Below are positions 34,342 through 42,280 of a stretch of DNA of 42,789 nt, piece after piece. Origin of the DNA: Lentisalinibacter sp964602525 (GTDB taxonomy: Bacteria; Pseudomonadota; Gammaproteobacteria; Steroidobacterales; Woeseiaceae); assembly GCA_964602525.1 (NCBI GenBank), contig CAZRSA010000007.1, positions 1 to 42,789 on the forward strand, given 5' to 3'. Both the position numbers and the translations under genes were made by a program. How positions within the stretch are numbered: the stretch's first letter is position 1; every line of letters starts with the position of its first letter. A model generated the notes under the pieces. It was not told the DNA's origin. It did no database searches and worked only from the letters and a program-made list of their open reading frames with translations.

Positions 34342-35712
34342 TTATTCCTTCGCCTCGACTCGCTCGTCCACCCGTTCGGCCATGGCGCGCAGTCCGTCCG
34401 AGATCTCCACCCGGTAGGGCTCGGCGGCGACGGGCAGCAGGGAGAGTTCCCGGGGCAGCGCCGCCATCTGCGCGGCGGCGCGCTCGCGCACGTCCGCCAG
34501 CGGCGCGGTTTCGCCGAGCGGTCTGCCGTCGCGCATGACCGGCCGCAGCAATGGTTCGCCGTCCAGTGCCTCGTCCACCAGGCCGATCACGTCGTGGTGG
34601 AAGGTGCCGTCGTCGCGGTAGTGGCGAAATACCTGTTTGCGGCCCGGCCAGGTGGCCTTGCCCGACGACTTCTTGCGCCGGGGGATACCGGCGTATTCCT
34701 GGATCTTGTAGACGCAGTCGAGGTAGGGCGCATCGGCGGAGACGTCCAGGTCGGTACCGACGCCGTAGCCGGTGGCCGGTATGCCGGCGGCCACCAGGCC
34801 GGCGATGCGGTCCTCGTTCAGCCCGCCGCTGACCATGATCTCGATGCTCTCGCAGCCTCCCTCGTCCAGGATGCGGCGCACCGCCTTCGCACCGGCGTAG
34901 AGGTCGCCGCTGTCGATGCGCACGCCACGGATGGTGAAGCCTTCCGGCTCGAGCTTGCGCGCCAGCTCCACCACTTTCCGCGCGCCTTCCTCGGTATCGT
35001 AGGTGTCGATGAGCAGCACGGTGTTCTCCGGCTGGCTGCGGCAGAAGTCCTCGAAGGCCTGCATCTCGGAGTCGTGGGCCTGGATGAAGGAATGGGCCAT
35101 GGTGCCGAAGATCGGAATGCCGTAGAGCTCGTGGGCCAGCACCGTGGCCGTACCGTCGAAACCGCCGATCCAGGCGGCGCGGGCGGCGAACAGGCCCGCC
35201 TCTGCGCCGTGGGCCCGCCGCAGCCCGAAGTCCACCAGCCGCTGGTGGTCGTGGGCGGCGAGACGCATGCGCGCGGCCTTGCTGGCCACCAGCGTCTGCA
35301 TCTGCATCAGGTTCACCACCCGGGTCTCCACCAGCTGCGCCTGGGCCAGCGGCGCCACCACCCGCACTACGGGCTCGTTGCCGAAGAACAGCGTGCCCTC
35401 CGGCATGGCGTCCACGTCACCGGTGAATCGCAGCTCCGCCAGGGAGTCGATGAAAGCGCCGTCGAGCTTCTCCGTGCGCCGCAGCGCTTCCAGATCCCGG
35501 TCCTCGAAGCGGAAGTCGGTGAGGTAGCGGAGCAGTTGCTCGAGTCCGGCCGCCACCATGAAGTTCCGGTGGTCGGGGAGCTTGCGCACGAAGAACTCGA
35601 ACACCGCCGTATCGTCCATGCCGATGTGCCGGTAGGCCTGCAGCATGGTGAGCTGATACAGGTCGGTCAGGTTCGGGCTGCCCAGGCGTTCGAGCCAGCG
35701 GGAGTTGCTCAT
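34342..35712 (-). CDS. pncB: Nicotinate phosphoribosyltransferase
   Basis: A 456-residue enzyme converting nicotinate and PRPP, with ATP hydrolysis, to nicotinate mononucleotide in NAD salvage. Family marks: NLTDLYQLTMLQAY near the N-terminus, FEFFVRKLPDHRNFMVAAGLEQ, GGFDGTATVLAHELYGIPIFGTMAHSFIQAH (which holds the phosphorylated histidine region) and RIDSGDLYAGAK. It lies 20 bases downstream of pncA on the same strand, so nicotinamide deamidation and nicotinate capture are encoded together. A PRPP synthetase is divergent from the pair, matching the need for PRPP. Confidence 0.92.
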   Translation of the reverse strand: MSNSRWLERLGSPNLTDLYQLTMLQAYRHIGMDDTAVFEFFVRKLPDHRNFMVAAGLEQLLRYLTDFRFEDRDLEALRRTEKLDGAFIDSLAELRFTGDVDAMPEGTLFFGNEPVVRVVAPLAQAQLVETRVVNLMQMQTLVASKAARMRLAAHDHQRLVDFGLRRAHGAEAGLFAARAAWIGGFDGTATVLAHELYGIPIFGTMAHSFIQAHDSEMQAFEDFCRSQPENTVLLIDTYDTEEGARKVVELARKLEPEGFTIRGVRIDSGDLYAGAKAVRRILDEGGCESIEIMVSGGLNEDRIAGLVAAGIPATGYGVGTDLDVSADAPYLDCVYKIQEYAGIPRRKKSSGKATWPGRKQVFRHYRDDGTFHHDVIGLVDEALDGEPLLRPVMRDGRPLGETAPLADVRERAAAQMAALPRELSLLPVAAEPYRVEISDGLRAMAERVDERVEAKE

Positions 35713-35732
35713 GTTGCGCTTTTCCTCGTGGC

Positions 35733-36335
35733 TCAGGCGGCTTCGAGATGGTCGAAGTCGGTCTTCACCGCGCCTTCCTTCTCCATCTCGGTCACGGCCT
35801 TCCGGCCGTCGTCCGGGTCGACGTTGACGGCCCGGATGGCGTCTTCGAGCAGCACCACCTCGTAGCCGTTCACCAGCCCGTCGCGGACCGTCTCGCGCAC
35901 GCAGTAGTCGGTGGCCAGGCCGCCGACGAATACCCGCTGCACGCCGCGTTCCTTCAGCCAGCGGTCGAGTTCAGTGCCCTGGAAACCGCTGTAGGCCTCC
36001 TCCTCGGGCGTCTCGGCCTTGGACACCACCTTGGTGTCGCCGTGCAGGTCGAGCCCGGTGGCGAACGCGGCGCCCTCCGTACCGGCGACACAGTGGGGCG
36101 GCCAGGGCCCGCCCTGGGCCTCGAAGGAGCAATGGTCCTCCGGATGCCAGTCCCGGGTGGCCACGATGGGCAGGCCCAGCTGCTCGAACACCTCCGAGTA
36201 TTTGTTCAGCACGGGGATGACCTGGTCGCCTTCCGGCACGCCCAGCGCCCCTCCGGGCAGGAAGTCGTTCTGCACGTCCACCAGGATGAGTGCGTCCCCC
36301 TGGTGGGGCTTCAGCAAGGCTTCTCGGGTTGCCAT
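35733..36335 (-). CDS. pncA: Nicotinamidase (isochorismatase-like hydrolase)
   Basis: A 200-residue cytosolic amidase turning nicotinamide into nicotinate. The catalytic triad is present: D20 in LVDVQNDF, K106 in VVSKAE and C145 in ATDYCVRET. Metal ligands D62, H64 (TRDWHPEDH) and H81 (PPHCV) are in place, as is the AYSGF segment. The first gene of a pncA-pncB unit. The ATG at 36335 has GGAG five bases upstream; the GTG at 36341 in the same frame is a less likely start. It is divergent from the PRPP synthetase gene with only about 63 bases between starts, so the two directions probably share regulatory sites. Confidence 0.9.
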   Translation of the reverse strand: MATREALLKPHQGDALILVDVQNDFLPGGALGVPEGDQVIPVLNKYSEVFEQLGLPIVATRDWHPEDHCSFEAQGGPWPPHCVAGTEGAAFATGLDLHGDTKVVSKAETPEEEAYSGFQGTELDRWLKERGVQRVFVGGLATDYCVRETVRDGLVNGYEVVLLEDAIRAVNVDPDDGRKAVTEMEKEGAVKTDFDHLEAA

Positions 36336-36398
36336 ATCCACTCCGGTCCGTTCATGTACCTACTGTAACAATGCGCCCGCTCGACTAGCATCTCAAGG

Positions 36399-37379
36399 GT
36401 GAAGATATTCGCGCCCGCCACCTCGAGTGCCTTCGCCGAGGCGGTCTGCGACCGCATCGGCAGGGCGCCGTCGCGCCTGCGCGAGCGGGACTTCGACGAC
36501 GGCGAGCACAAGATCAGGCCGCTGGAACCGGTGCGCGGCGAGGACGTCTACGTCATCCATTCCCTCTACGGCGAGCCCGGCCGGAGCGTCAACGACAAGC
36601 TCTGCCGGCTGATCTTCCTGCTCGGTGCGCTGCGGGATGCGGGAGCCGGGCGTCTCACCGCCGTCATCCCCTATCTCGCCTACGCCCGCAAGGACCGCAA
36701 GACCAAGAGCCGGGACCCGGTCACCACCCGCTACGTGGCCGGCATGCTCGAGTCCTCCGGCCTCGACCGGGTGGTGACGCTGGACGTACACAACCTCGCC
36801 GCCTACCAGAACGCCTTCCGCTGCCGCAGCGAGCACCTGGAGGCCAAGCGGCTGTTCGTGGACTACATCCGCGAACGGGTCGGCGACGAGCCGCTGGCCG
36901 TCGTCTCGCCGGACGTGGGCGGTGTGAAGCGGGCGCGGGCGTTCCGGGAGGCGCTGGAGCAGGCGCTGGGCCGGGAGGTGGGCGACGCATTCATCAACAA
37001 GAAGCGCAGCCGGGACGTGGTGAGCGGGGAGACGGTGATCGGCGACGTCGATGACCGCGTGGCCGTCGTCCTGGACGACCTCATCAGCACCGGCACCACG
37101 CTCGCCCGTGCCGCGGCCGCCTGCCGGAAACTCGGCGCACGGCGCGTGTTCGCAGCCGCCACCCACGGCCTGCTGGTGGACCCTGTCAGCGAGAAGCTGG
37201 CGGTACCGGAGCTGGAGGGCGTGATCGTCACCGACAGCGTGGCGCCCCTGGGCCGAATTTCCGATGCCTTCGCCGCCAGGCTCACCACCCTGAGCGTGGC
37301 GCCGCTGATCGGCGACGCCATCCGCTGCCTGAACGAGGACGGCTCGCTGGTGCGGCTGCTGGGCGAGGACGAGGATTAG
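36399..37379 (+). CDS. Ribose-phosphate pyrophosphokinase (PRPP synthetase paralogue)
   Basis: A 326-residue enzyme that transfers pyrophosphate from ATP to ribose 5-phosphate. The catalytic flexible loop reads YARKDRKTKSRDPVTTR, the TLDVH motif replaces the usual DLH, and the PRPP-binding loop is VVLDDLISTGTTLA. It is divergent in sequence from housekeeping Prs and sits beside NAD-salvage genes, so it is probably a dedicated paralogue. Start GTG at 36399, with only AAGG directly before it; a TAGCAT -10-like box at 36386-36391 would start transcription at the codon itself, so the message may be leaderless. Its last four bases overlap the convergent kinase-like gene. Confidence 0.88.
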   Translation: MKIFAPATSSAFAEAVCDRIGRAPSRLRERDFDDGEHKIRPLEPVRGEDVYVIHSLYGEPGRSVNDKLCRLIFLLGALRDAGAGRLTAVIPYLAYARKDRKTKSRDPVTTRYVAGMLESSGLDRVVTLDVHNLAAYQNAFRCRSEHLEAKRLFVDYIRERVGDEPLAVVSPDVGGVKRARAFREALEQALGREVGDAFINKKRSRDVVSGETVIGDVDDRVAVVLDDLISTGTTLARAAAACRKLGARRVFAAATHGLLVDPVSEKLAVPELEGVIVTDSVAPLGRISDAFAARLTTLSVAPLIGDAIRCLNEDGSLVRLLGEDED

Positions 37380-38458
37380 CGCCCGCCGGCGGACTGCTCC
37401 GCCAGTGCCTCGTCGACGAACTCCCGGGCGAGCGCCATGTAGTGCCGTGCCTCGGCGATGTAGTGGTCCCGGTCGAAGGCGGGATCGTCGAGGTGCCAGG
37501 CCGAGAGGACGGCCCTTACCATGGCGCGCCGGCTGAAGTAATAGGCCAGCAGCGTGGGCTCCGGCACGTCGCCGCTGGCCGCCTGCCAGGCCGCGAGCAG
37601 GCGGTCGCGCAGTTCCCGGCCGCCGGCCCGCTGGCATTCCAGGGCGAGAAAGGCGACCTCCTCGGCACTGTCCTGTATGCGCAGGTCGCGGGAGAACTCC
37701 AGGCAGTCGATCACGGCGAACCGGTCGCCAAGGTAGACGTGCTCGGGGCGCAGGTCGCCGTGGGTCTCGGCCACGTGGCCGGCTTCCGCGCGGGCGCCGA
37801 CGGCTTGCCGGTGCGCACGGACGTAGCGGAGCTGGTCGTCGAGGATGCTGCGCCAGGGGTCGTCGGTGAGGGCATCGTCGATTTCCTCCAAGTGCCGGCG
37901 CTGCGTGTCGTTCTGTGCTAGCAGCCGCGACACGTAGGCCTCGGCCTCCAGCGGCTCCGGCGGCAGTCCTGCATAGAACGGCGCCAGGTGACGGGCTACC
38001 CGCGCCAGCTGCTCGTCGGCGACCGGTCCCCGGGCAATCAGGCTCTCGAGCATCGCCTCCTCGGGCAGCCGGCGCATCTGCACGAGCCACTCCACCGCCC
38101 GGCCTTCGCCGCCGATATGCAGGCGGCCTCCGGCATCCTCGGTGAGCGGCACCACGTCGAGGTAGACCCAGTCGGCCAGCCGGCGGTTCAGCCGCAGCTC
38201 CTCCCGGCAGTAGTGTTCCCGGTCTTCCAGACGGCGGTAGTCGATTACCCGGGCCCGGATGGCCTTCTTCATCTTCCAGGCGTGTTCGTCGGTCAGGAAT
38301 ACCCAGGCGAAGTGGGTCTCGACCGGCCGGACGGCCGCCACCGGGCCGGGATAGCTCGCGGGATCCGAGAGGAAGCGTACCTTGCGCCCGGTGTTCGCGG
38401 AGCGGTGTTCCTGCGCGTCCTGCAGGCGGGGGCTTTCGTCGTCCGGTGGCGGGTTCAC
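37376..38458 (-). CDS. APH-fold kinase-like protein (COG2187 type)
   Basis: A 360-residue protein of the aminoglycoside-phosphotransferase / choline-kinase fold. The nucleotide-binding start is seen in THFAWVFLTDEHAWKMKK, the catalytic loop is HGDLRPEHVYL (Asp and the following ligand residues) and the metal-binding DFG-like element is FAVIDCLEFS. Relatives in COG2187 often carry an extra C-terminal P-loop ATPase domain; this one ends without it. The substrate is unknown, and real aminoglycoside resistance is unlikely. The start is GTG at 38458. A perfect TATAAT lies seven bases upstream, so the transcript probably begins at the start codon. The 3' end overlaps the PRPP synthetase gene by four bases. 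Confidence 0.75.
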   Translation of the reverse strand: MNPPPDDESPRLQDAQEHRSANTGRKVRFLSDPASYPGPVAAVRPVETHFAWVFLTDEHAWKMKKAIRARVIDYRRLEDREHYCREELRLNRRLADWVYLDVVPLTEDAGGRLHIGGEGRAVEWLVQMRRLPEEAMLESLIARGPVADEQLARVARHLAPFYAGLPPEPLEAEAYVSRLLAQNDTQRRHLEEIDDALTDDPWRSILDDQLRYVRAHRQAVGARAEAGHVAETHGDLRPEHVYLGDRFAVIDCLEFSRDLRIQDSAEEVAFLALECQRAGGRELRDRLLAAWQAASGDVPEPTLLAYYFSRRAMVRAVLSAWHLDDPAFDRDHYIAEARHYMALAREFVDEALAEQSAGGR

Positions 38459-38470
38459 CGAACCATTATA
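38452..38470 (-). promoter_or_regulatory. Consensus -10 and inverted repeat at a likely leaderless start
   Basis: TATAAT (minus strand, 38470-38465) ends seven bases before the GTG start codon at 38458, placing the transcription start on the codon. A perfect 5-bp inverted repeat, GGTTC-ACC-GAACC (38452-38464), covers the same point and could be a small operator. There is no Shine-Dalgarno and no good -35. Confidence 0.5.
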
Positions 38471-38573
38471 GGCCCGATGATGGGCTCGATTTTAGGACTG
38501 ATCGGGGCGGTTACGGATTTGCACCGGCGGCTCCGGGCGTCACACTGGGCATACACGGAGCAAGGAGAGCGAC

Positions 38574-39236
38574 ATGACCGTATTCGCAGATCGCAGGGAG
38601 GCCGGCCGGGTGCTGGGCGAGGCGCTCGACCGACGGCTGGAGGCGGATTCGCCGCTCGTGCTCGGGCTCGCCCGCGGCGGCGTGCCGGTGGCCGCCGAGG
38701 TCGCCCGGGAGCTCGGCGGCGAGCTGGACGTGCTGGTGGTCCGCAAGGTGGGCGTGCCGGGTCAGCCGGAGCTGGCGGCGGGCGCCATTGCCTCCGGCGG
38801 CATCCAGGTGCTCTCGGAGCGGGTGATGGGCATGACCGGTCTGGACGAGAACGACCTGCAGCCGGTGGTCGAACGCGAGCAGGCGGAACTCGAGCGCCGG
38901 GAGCAGGCCTACCGGGGTGACCGGCCCCCGCTGGACGTGAGCGGCCGGACCGTCATACTGGCGGACGACGGCATGGCGACCGGCTCGAGCATGCTCGCGG
39001 CCGTGAAGGCCGTGCGCAAGCTGGGCGCCAGCCGTATCATTGTGGCGGTACCCACGGCATCCGACGAGGCTGCGGCCGACATCGGGCGGGAAGCCGACGA
39101 AGTCGTCTGTCTGGATACCCCGTCGCCCTACATGGCCGTCGGTTATTGGTACAGGAACTTCGGCCAGACCAGCGACGAGGAAGTCCGGGAGCTGCTGCAT
39201 GAGTCCACGACCGCAGGTACACGCGCCGACGAATGA
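38574..39236 (+). CDS. Phosphoribosyltransferase-fold protein (COG1926)
   Basis: A 220-residue protein with the type I phosphoribosyltransferase fold: an early LVLGLARGGVPVAAEVARELG segment, the VVRKVGVPGQPELAAGAIA loop, and the PRPP-binding motif VILADDGMATGSSMLAA. COG1926 members are widespread but their substrates are not known. A strong AAGGAG site precedes the ATG. The end of this gene overlaps the amidase start by 38 bases, so the two are translated together. PRPP synthetase and nicotinate phosphoribosyltransferase genes lie close by, but a metabolic link is only inference. Confidence 0.85.
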   Translation: MTVFADRREAGRVLGEALDRRLEADSPLVLGLARGGVPVAAEVARELGGELDVLVVRKVGVPGQPELAAGAIASGGIQVLSERVMGMTGLDENDLQPVVEREQAELERREQAYRGDRPPLDVSGRTVILADDGMATGSSMLAAVKAVRKLGASRIIVAVPTASDEAAADIGREADEVVCLDTPSPYMAVGYWYRNFGQTSDEEVRELLHESTTAGTRADE

Positions 39237-40623
39237 CGTCCTCGGCGAGCTGGATGCCGTCGCCATCGCCGAGCGCATAGCTGCCCGGGACATCAGCGCG
39301 GCGGAGGCCGTCGAGGCGGCCATCGCCAGGCTTGCCGTCGTCGAGCCGGTACTCAACGCCGTGGCGGTCACCCGGTACGATCAGGCCAGGAAGGAGGCGG
39401 AGCGCCTGTCCACGGAGGATGCCGGCGGCCTGCTCGCCGGCGTGCCGTCGGCGATCAAGGACAACGTCGACCTGGCCGGCCTGCCCACCCGCTACGGATC
39501 CCGCGCGACGCCGGAACGCCGTTACGGTGCGGACAGCCCCATCACGGCCCAGTTCCGCTCCACCGGGCTCATGGCCATCGTCAAGACCGCGCTGCCGGAG
39601 TTCGGCCTGACTGCCACCACGGAGCGCAGCTGGGGACCGCCCACGCGCAATCCCTGGAACACCCGTCACTCCACGGGCGGCTCCTCCGGCGGCTCCGCCG
39701 CGCTGGTGGCGGCGGGCGTGGTGCCGCTCGCCCACGGCAACGACGGCGGCGGCTCCACGCGCATCCCGGCCTCCTGCTGCGGGCTGGTCGGGCTGAAGCC
39801 GTCCCGGGGACGACTGCTCACGGTGGCACTCGCCGAGAAGCTGCCCGTGGACATCATTGCCGAAGGGGTGCTGACCCGCAGCGTGCGCGATACGGCCGCC
39901 TTTTACGCGGAGGCCGAGAAGCACCGTGCGGGGGACGGCCTGCCGACCATCGGCCACGTCCAGGGGCCGGCCACCACCCGGCTCAGGATCGGCTACACCA
40001 CCCGCCACCCGCTGGGGGCCTCCTGTCACCCGGAAGTGGTGGCCGCCGTGGAGAACGCCGCCGCCGTCTGTCGGCGGCTGGGGCACCGGGTGAAGGAGAT
40101 CCCGGCACTCGCCGATGCCCGCATGGCCGAGGACTTCTTCCTCTACTGGGCGCGGATGGCCACGGTCATCCGCTACCTGGGTCGGTTCGCATTCGGGCGC
40201 GGCTTTGACCGGCACGAACTCGAACCGCTGACGCGCCAGCTCAGCCGCCATTATCTGCGGCGCATCTGGCGCAGCCCGGGCGCCATCCGCCGCCTGCGCC
40301 GTTTCGGCGAGGAGCACCGGCGCCGTTTCGCCGACTGCGACTTCATCGTCTCGCCGGTGCTGGCGCGTCCGCCGGTGCCGCTGGGGTACCTGGCGCTGGA
40401 CATCGACTTCGATACGGCCGCCGAGCGGCTGATGCACTATGCCGCGTTCACGCCGGTGCAGAACGTGGCCGGCACGCCAGCCATCTCCCTGCCGCTCGGC
40501 CAGAGCATCGAGGGGCTGCCCATCGGTGTGCAGTTCGCCGCCGGGATGGGAGAGGAAAGACGGTTGCTGGAGCTGGCCTACGAGCTCGAGGCTGCTGCGC
40601 CGTGGTCATCAGCCGCGCCATAG
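39199..40623 (+). CDS. Amidase-signature-family hydrolase
   Basis: A 474-residue enzyme hydrolysing an amide or ester by the Ser-cisSer-Lys mechanism. Visible: K87 in AIKDNVDLAG, the glycine/serine loop TGGSSGGSAALVA (159-171) holding the cis-serine, and nucleophile S186 in NDGGGSTRIPASCCG. The substrate is not predictable; the family includes GatA, fatty-acid amide hydrolases and indole-acetamide hydrolases. No gatB or gatC is adjacent, so this is not the tRNA amidotransferase subunit. The frame opens at 39040, but the ATG at 39199 has a GGGAG site eight bases upstream and lies inside the end of the phosphoribosyltransferase gene. Confidence 0.88.
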   Translation: MSPRPQVHAPTNDVLGELDAVAIAERIAARDISAAEAVEAAIARLAVVEPVLNAVAVTRYDQARKEAERLSTEDAGGLLAGVPSAIKDNVDLAGLPTRYGSRATPERRYGADSPITAQFRSTGLMAIVKTALPEFGLTATTERSWGPPTRNPWNTRHSTGGSSGGSAALVAAGVVPLAHGNDGGGSTRIPASCCGLVGLKPSRGRLLTVALAEKLPVDIIAEGVLTRSVRDTAAFYAEAEKHRAGDGLPTIGHVQGPATTRLRIGYTTRHPLGASCHPEVVAAVENAAAVCRRLGHRVKEIPALADARMAEDFFLYWARMATVIRYLGRFAFGRGFDRHELEPLTRQLSRHYLRRIWRSPGAIRRLRRFGEEHRRRFADCDFIVSPVLARPPVPLGYLALDIDFDTAAERLMHYAAFTPVQNVAGTPAISLPLGQSIEGLPIGVQFAAGMGEERRLLELAYELEAAAPWSSAAP

Positions 40624-40672
40624 AAATCAGAGTCATCGATACAAGAGACGCTGCAGCTCGCGCCGCCGCAAC

Positions 40673-40975
40673 TCAGAAGCGGAAAGCAGCGCCGAGCACC
40701 GGCCCCTGCAGCGCGGCGTCCAGCAGGAACCCGTCGGTCTCGTAGTCGACGGCGAGATAGCGGTAGCCGGCGCGGATCGTCCCCCAGCCGGCGTCGAAGC
40801 CCGCCAGCCAGCCGTAGGGTGCGATCGTCCAGCCGGCCTCTCCGCCATCTGCAGCTTGCGTCGGCGCGCACATGACGAGCAAGGCCAGACAGGCCAGTCC
40901 CTGCGCCGGTCGGCGCAGGACAGTTCGGAGCCGGTCCAGGCTGCCAGAGACTCGCGATGCGGCCGATACCTGCAT
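40673..40975 (-). pseudogene. Internally deleted outer-membrane beta-barrel protein
   Basis: From the ATG at 40975 the frame encodes 100 residues: a signal peptide (GLACLALLVMCAPTQAA), a first strand (GWTIAPYGWLAGFDAGW) and immediately the last strands of a barrel (AGYRYLAVDYETDGF, then GPVLGAAFRF at the stop). The full-length family has the same beginning (APYxWLAG) and end (AGYRYLDVDY...GPxLGxxFRF) but about 200 residues between them, so most of the barrel seems to have been lost in frame. CGCCGGCT occurs on both sides of the apparent junction. Two or three strands cannot form a pore; this is probably a remnant, less likely a small oligomeric protein. Confidence 0.6.
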
Positions 40976-41082
40976 TTGCCGATTATCGTGCGAGCGCGGT
41001 CCGTTGTCACACGATCCGGCCGGTACGGAGTAGGTATCGGTCACAAGGGCCGTCGGCGGGGCCAATCTGTTAACGTGCGGCC

Positions 41083-42264
41083 ATGGCTGAGAAGAAACCC
41101 CTGATCGCGCGCGGCTTCCCGCTGTTCACCATCTTCGGCTTCGAGGTGAAGCTGAACCTCACCTGGCTGCTGCTGGCACTGCTCATCACCTGGACGCTGG
41201 CCGAGGGCTTCTTCCCCCAGCGCTACCCGGACCTGGGCACCCAGACCCGCTGGTGGATGGGCATCGCCGGGGCACTGGGCATCCTCTTCTCTATCGTGTT
41301 CCACGAGCTCTCCCACTCCCTGGTGGCCCGCTACTACGGCCTGCGCATGGGCGGGATCACGCTGTTCATCTTCGGCGGCGTGGCCGAGATGCGCCACGAG
41401 CCGAAGGAGCCCAAGGTGGAGCTGCTGATGGCCGGCGCCGGCCCGCTGTCCAGCCTGGTGCTGGCCGGCATCTGCTGGCTGCTGCATGCCGGTGCGGAAG
41501 GCGCGGGCCTGCCGACGCCGGTGACCGGCGTGCTCTTCTACCTGGCGGTGATCAACGTGGCCCTGGCCGTTTTCAACCTGATCCCGGCCTATCCCCTGGA
41601 CGGCGGCCGCATGCTGCGGGCGGGGCTGTGGGCCTGGCGCAACGACATCCGGGATGCGACGCGGATCGCCAGCAACATGGGCTCGGGCTTCGGGCTGATC
41701 CTGATCTTCCTGGGCGTGCTGTCGCTGATTCAGGGGTTCTTCGTCGGCGGCATGTGGTACGTGCTGATCGGCCTGTTCGTACGCGGCGCGGCGAAGGGCT
41801 CCTACCGTCAGCTCATCATCCAGCAGCTGCTGGAGGGGCGCTCGGCCCGGGACGTGATGAATACCGACCCGGTCACGGTGGAGCGTTCGCTGAGCCTGCG
41901 GGACTTCATTGACGACTATGTCTACCGCTACCGTTCCCGTTTGTTTCCCGTGGTACAGGACGGCGAGCTGAAAGGCTGCGCCACCGTGGAGCGGGTGAAG
42001 GAGGTGCCGGAGGAGCAGTGGGAGCAGACGGCCATCGCCGATATCGTCTCTTCCTGCTCCGACGAGAACACGGTGAGCCCCGACGAGGAACTCACCGATC
42101 TCGCCTCGAGCCTGTTCGGCGGCAGCGCCGGCCGCCAGCGCCTGGTGGTCGAGGACGGCCGGCTGCTGGGAGTCGTCTCCGTGGACGACCTGCGCGAACT
42201 GCTGCAGCTGCGTCTGGAACTCGGCGACGACGCCGAGCCGCCGGGCAACCGCCGCCGGGCCTAG
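41083..42264 (+). CDS. Site-2 protease (M50 family) with CBS domains
   Basis: A 393-residue inner-membrane metalloprotease. The zinc site is HELSH (H74, E75, H78) in the second helix, and the third ligand is D173 in AYPLDGGRMLR. About six hydrophobic helices occupy residues 25-235, followed by a cytoplasmic pair of CBS domains (about 250-385: ARDVMNTDPVTVE and RLVVEDGRLLGVVSVDDLREL), which may bind nucleotides and tune activity. This is the CBS-type rather than the PDZ-type (RseP) S2P, so it is not the sigma-E anti-sigma protease. Substrate unknown. It converges with the hydrogenase gene, with only 16 bases between the stops. Confidence 0.9.
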   Translation: MAEKKPLIARGFPLFTIFGFEVKLNLTWLLLALLITWTLAEGFFPQRYPDLGTQTRWWMGIAGALGILFSIVFHELSHSLVARYYGLRMGGITLFIFGGVAEMRHEPKEPKVELLMAGAGPLSSLVLAGICWLLHAGAEGAGLPTPVTGVLFYLAVINVALAVFNLIPAYPLDGGRMLRAGLWAWRNDIRDATRIASNMGSGFGLILIFLGVLSLIQGFFVGGMWYVLIGLFVRGAAKGSYRQLIIQQLLEGRSARDVMNTDPVTVERSLSLRDFIDDYVYRYRSRLFPVVQDGELKGCATVERVKEVPEEQWEQTAIADIVSSCSDENTVSPDEELTDLASSLFGGSAGRQRLVVEDGRLLGVVSVDDLRELLQLRLELGDDAEPPGNRRRA

Positions 42265-42280
42265 TCGGCGGCGGCGCTCC

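Noticed and set aside
38472..38485. GCCC-GATGAT-GGGC hairpin followed by CGATTTTA as a terminator
   Set aside because: The stem is only four pairs, and no gene on the plus strand ends just before it.
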